DNA from: Flavobacteriales bacterium UBA972
GTDB lineage: Bacteria; Bacteroidota; Bacteroidia; Flavobacteriales; Schleiferiaceae
DNA length: 58,869 bases
Direction: 5' to 3'
Assembly (NCBI GenBank): GCA_002292855.1
Contig: DBBY01000043.1
Span: forward strand, 4,112 to 62,980
The notes beneath the pieces were generated by a model. The model was not told the origin of the DNA. It did not search any database and saw only the letters and a program-made list of their open reading frames with translations. A program made the position numbers and the translations under genes. Below, one piece after another: positions 58,052 to 58,869 of this stretch (within the stretch, counting starts at the first letter, position 1; the number at the start of each line of letters is the position of its first letter).

Positions 58052-58869
58052 ATGAGCAAAAAAAATACCGCACCCAAGCCGGAGCCAAGTCCCAAGGGCG
58101 CAAGTCCCAAGAGTGGACGTCCCAAGTTCAACTTTAGCTGGATCTACATTGCCGTTTTTATCGGACTCCTGGCGCTGCAGTTTGCCCAAAGCAGGCTGGG
58201 CAACCAAACCCTTCCTTCGAACTTTAATGATCTGAGCGATCGCATCGAACGCGGCCACGTGGACCGAATTAAGGTGGTCAATGGCAAAGAAGTTTATGTT
58301 TTTGTCAACGCCGACAGTTTGGCAACCCTCACCGAGTATGAAGAAATCGCCAAAACCACGGTCGGCGATGCCGTTAATGAGGGTCCGCACTTTGTTTTTG
58401 AAATGCCGGCGGAATCGTTTGACCGCGCCATGGAGCGTTTTTATGACCAGCGCCCCAACACCGCCGAGGTCAGCGTAGAGTATAAAGACGAGCCCAACTA
58501 CTGGGGCGAAGCCCTGTCCTGGATCATGCCGCTCCTAATTTTTGCGGCGCTCTGGTTCTTTTTAATGCGCCGCATGAGCGGAGGCGGTTCTGGCGGGCCT
58601 GGTGGCCAAATCTTCAATATTGGCAAGAGCCGTGCGCAAATGTTTGACGCCGACAGTGCGGTTAAGGTCACCTTTAAAGACGTTGCCGGCCTTGACGGTG
58701 CCAAAGACGAAGTTCTTGAAGTGGTGGACTTTCTCAAAAACCCCAAGAAGTACACTGACCTGGGAGGCAAAATCCCCAAAGGAGTGCTGCTGAGTGGCCC
58801 TCCGGGAACGGGCAAAACCTTGCTTGCCAAGGCGGTTGCCGGTGAAGCCCAGGTGCCGTTCTTCTCGCT
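58052..58869 (+). CDS. ftsH: ATP-dependent zinc metalloprotease FtsH, N-terminal part (3' end outside window)
   Basis: FtsH is a membrane-bound AAA+ protease that removes damaged membrane proteins and some regulators. The visible 272 residues hold a basic, Pro- and Lys-rich cytoplasmic start (MSKKNTAPKPEPSPKG), a first membrane helix (WIYIAVFIGLLALQF), a periplasmic FtsH-ext domain, a second helix (WIMPLLIFAALWFFLM), and a Gly-rich linker. The AAA+ core begins with VTFKDVAGLDGAKDEVLEVVDFLKNP and Walker A SGPPGTGKT. The zinc protease domain is beyond the window edge. The start is 7 nt after rsfS. Confidence 0.95.
   Translation, partial: MSKKNTAPKPEPSPKGASPKSGRPKFNFSWIYIAVFIGLLALQFAQSRLGNQTLPSNFNDLSDRIERGHVDRIKVVNGKEVYVFVNADSLATLTEYEEIAKTTVGDAVNEGPHFVFEMPAESFDRAMERFYDQRPNTAEVSVEYKDEPNYWGEALSWIMPLLIFAALWFFLMRRMSGGGSGGPGGQIFNIGKSRAQMFDADSAVKVTFKDVAGLDGAKDEVLEVVDFLKNPKKYTDLGGKIPKGVLLSGPPGTGKTLLAKAVAGEAQVPFFS

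Noticed and set aside
1..58869. Mobile elements, prophage, CRISPR, tRNA and rRNA genes
   Set aside because: No transposase, integrase, phage gene, spaced repeat array or cloverleaf other than the tRNA-like part of tmRNA was seen; gaps between genes are mostly shorter than 150 bp, and the only long one holds the tmRNA.

Overview
This window comes from a member of the Bacteroidota with a fairly GC-rich genome. The taxonomic evidence is a 287-residue primary sigma factor of the short Bacteroidota type, many promoters of the form TAnnTTTG with little sign of Shine-Dalgarno sites, two proteins with type IX secretion C-terminal signals, a tmRNA tag ending in YALAA of the Bacteroidota kind, and neighbourhoods such as rpsO-pnp-rpoD and birA/rsfS-ftsH. 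I cannot name the genus. The region is core chromosome: it is dense with housekeeping genes and I see no insertion sequence, prophage, CRISPR array, rRNA or tRNA gene.

Layout. 1-9.1 kb (+): the end of a BamA/TamA-type outer membrane protein, class I aldolase (fbaB), accD, rpsO, pnp with a long disordered tail, rpoD, a lipoprotein of unknown role and a PlsC-type acyltransferase. The 3' end of the acyltransferase gene overlaps the tmRNA gene (ssrA, 9105-9495). 9.5-14.3 kb (-): a free-standing Cache-domain lipoprotein, an Omp28-like protein with a T9SS signal, and a double-parvulin foldase. 14.3-21.1 kb (+): an NlpC/P60 hydrolase, then a tight operon of a dehydrogenase-M3 peptidase fusion, rsmA, mgtE and a 2-hydroxyacid dehydrogenase. 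21.2-25.9 kb: two small envelope proteins (+) facing an operon (-) of a GNAT acetyltransferase, aspartate kinase and an OlsF-like double acyltransferase. 25.9-34.6 kb (+): a six-gene run of fbp, mfd, an ABC exporter pair, a Ppx/GppA phosphatase and a response regulator. 34.6-39.7 kb: a MATE pump and a small acidic protein (-), a double glycosyltransferase fusion (+) and a WcaJ-type sugar-phosphate transferase (-), which together look like a minimal surface-polysaccharide cluster. 39.7-58.9 kb: recG, a DedA-like membrane protein, pheT, purL, an amidohydrolase lipoprotein, an acyl-CoA ligase, rluD with a T9SS cargo protein and a PASTA protein, then ddl, coaD, a Nudix hydrolase, pyrE, birA, rsfS and the start of ftsH.

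The genes combine into gluconeogenesis (fbaB, fbp), fatty acid and lipid synthesis (accD and birA for biotin carboxylation, plsC, the OlsF-like enzyme, the acyl-CoA ligase), envelope assembly (BamA-like protein, parvulin, NlpC/P60, ddl, PASTA, FtsH), RNA and translation quality control (pnp, tmRNA, rsfS, rsmA, rluD, pheT) and DNA repair (mfd, recG).

The features most worth a second look are: a recurring promoter geometry that predicts leaderless mRNAs (a TAnnTTTG-like box ending 3-5 nt before the start codon at 13 genes); two uncommon in-frame fusions (saccharopine-dehydrogenase-like plus M3 peptidase, and two GT-B glycosyltransferases); CTAG-containing 7-nt tandem repeats that supply stop codons on both strands; the tmRNA whose 5' end and promoter lie inside a protein gene; and a response regulator that lacks an output DNA-binding domain. 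None is a proven new system.
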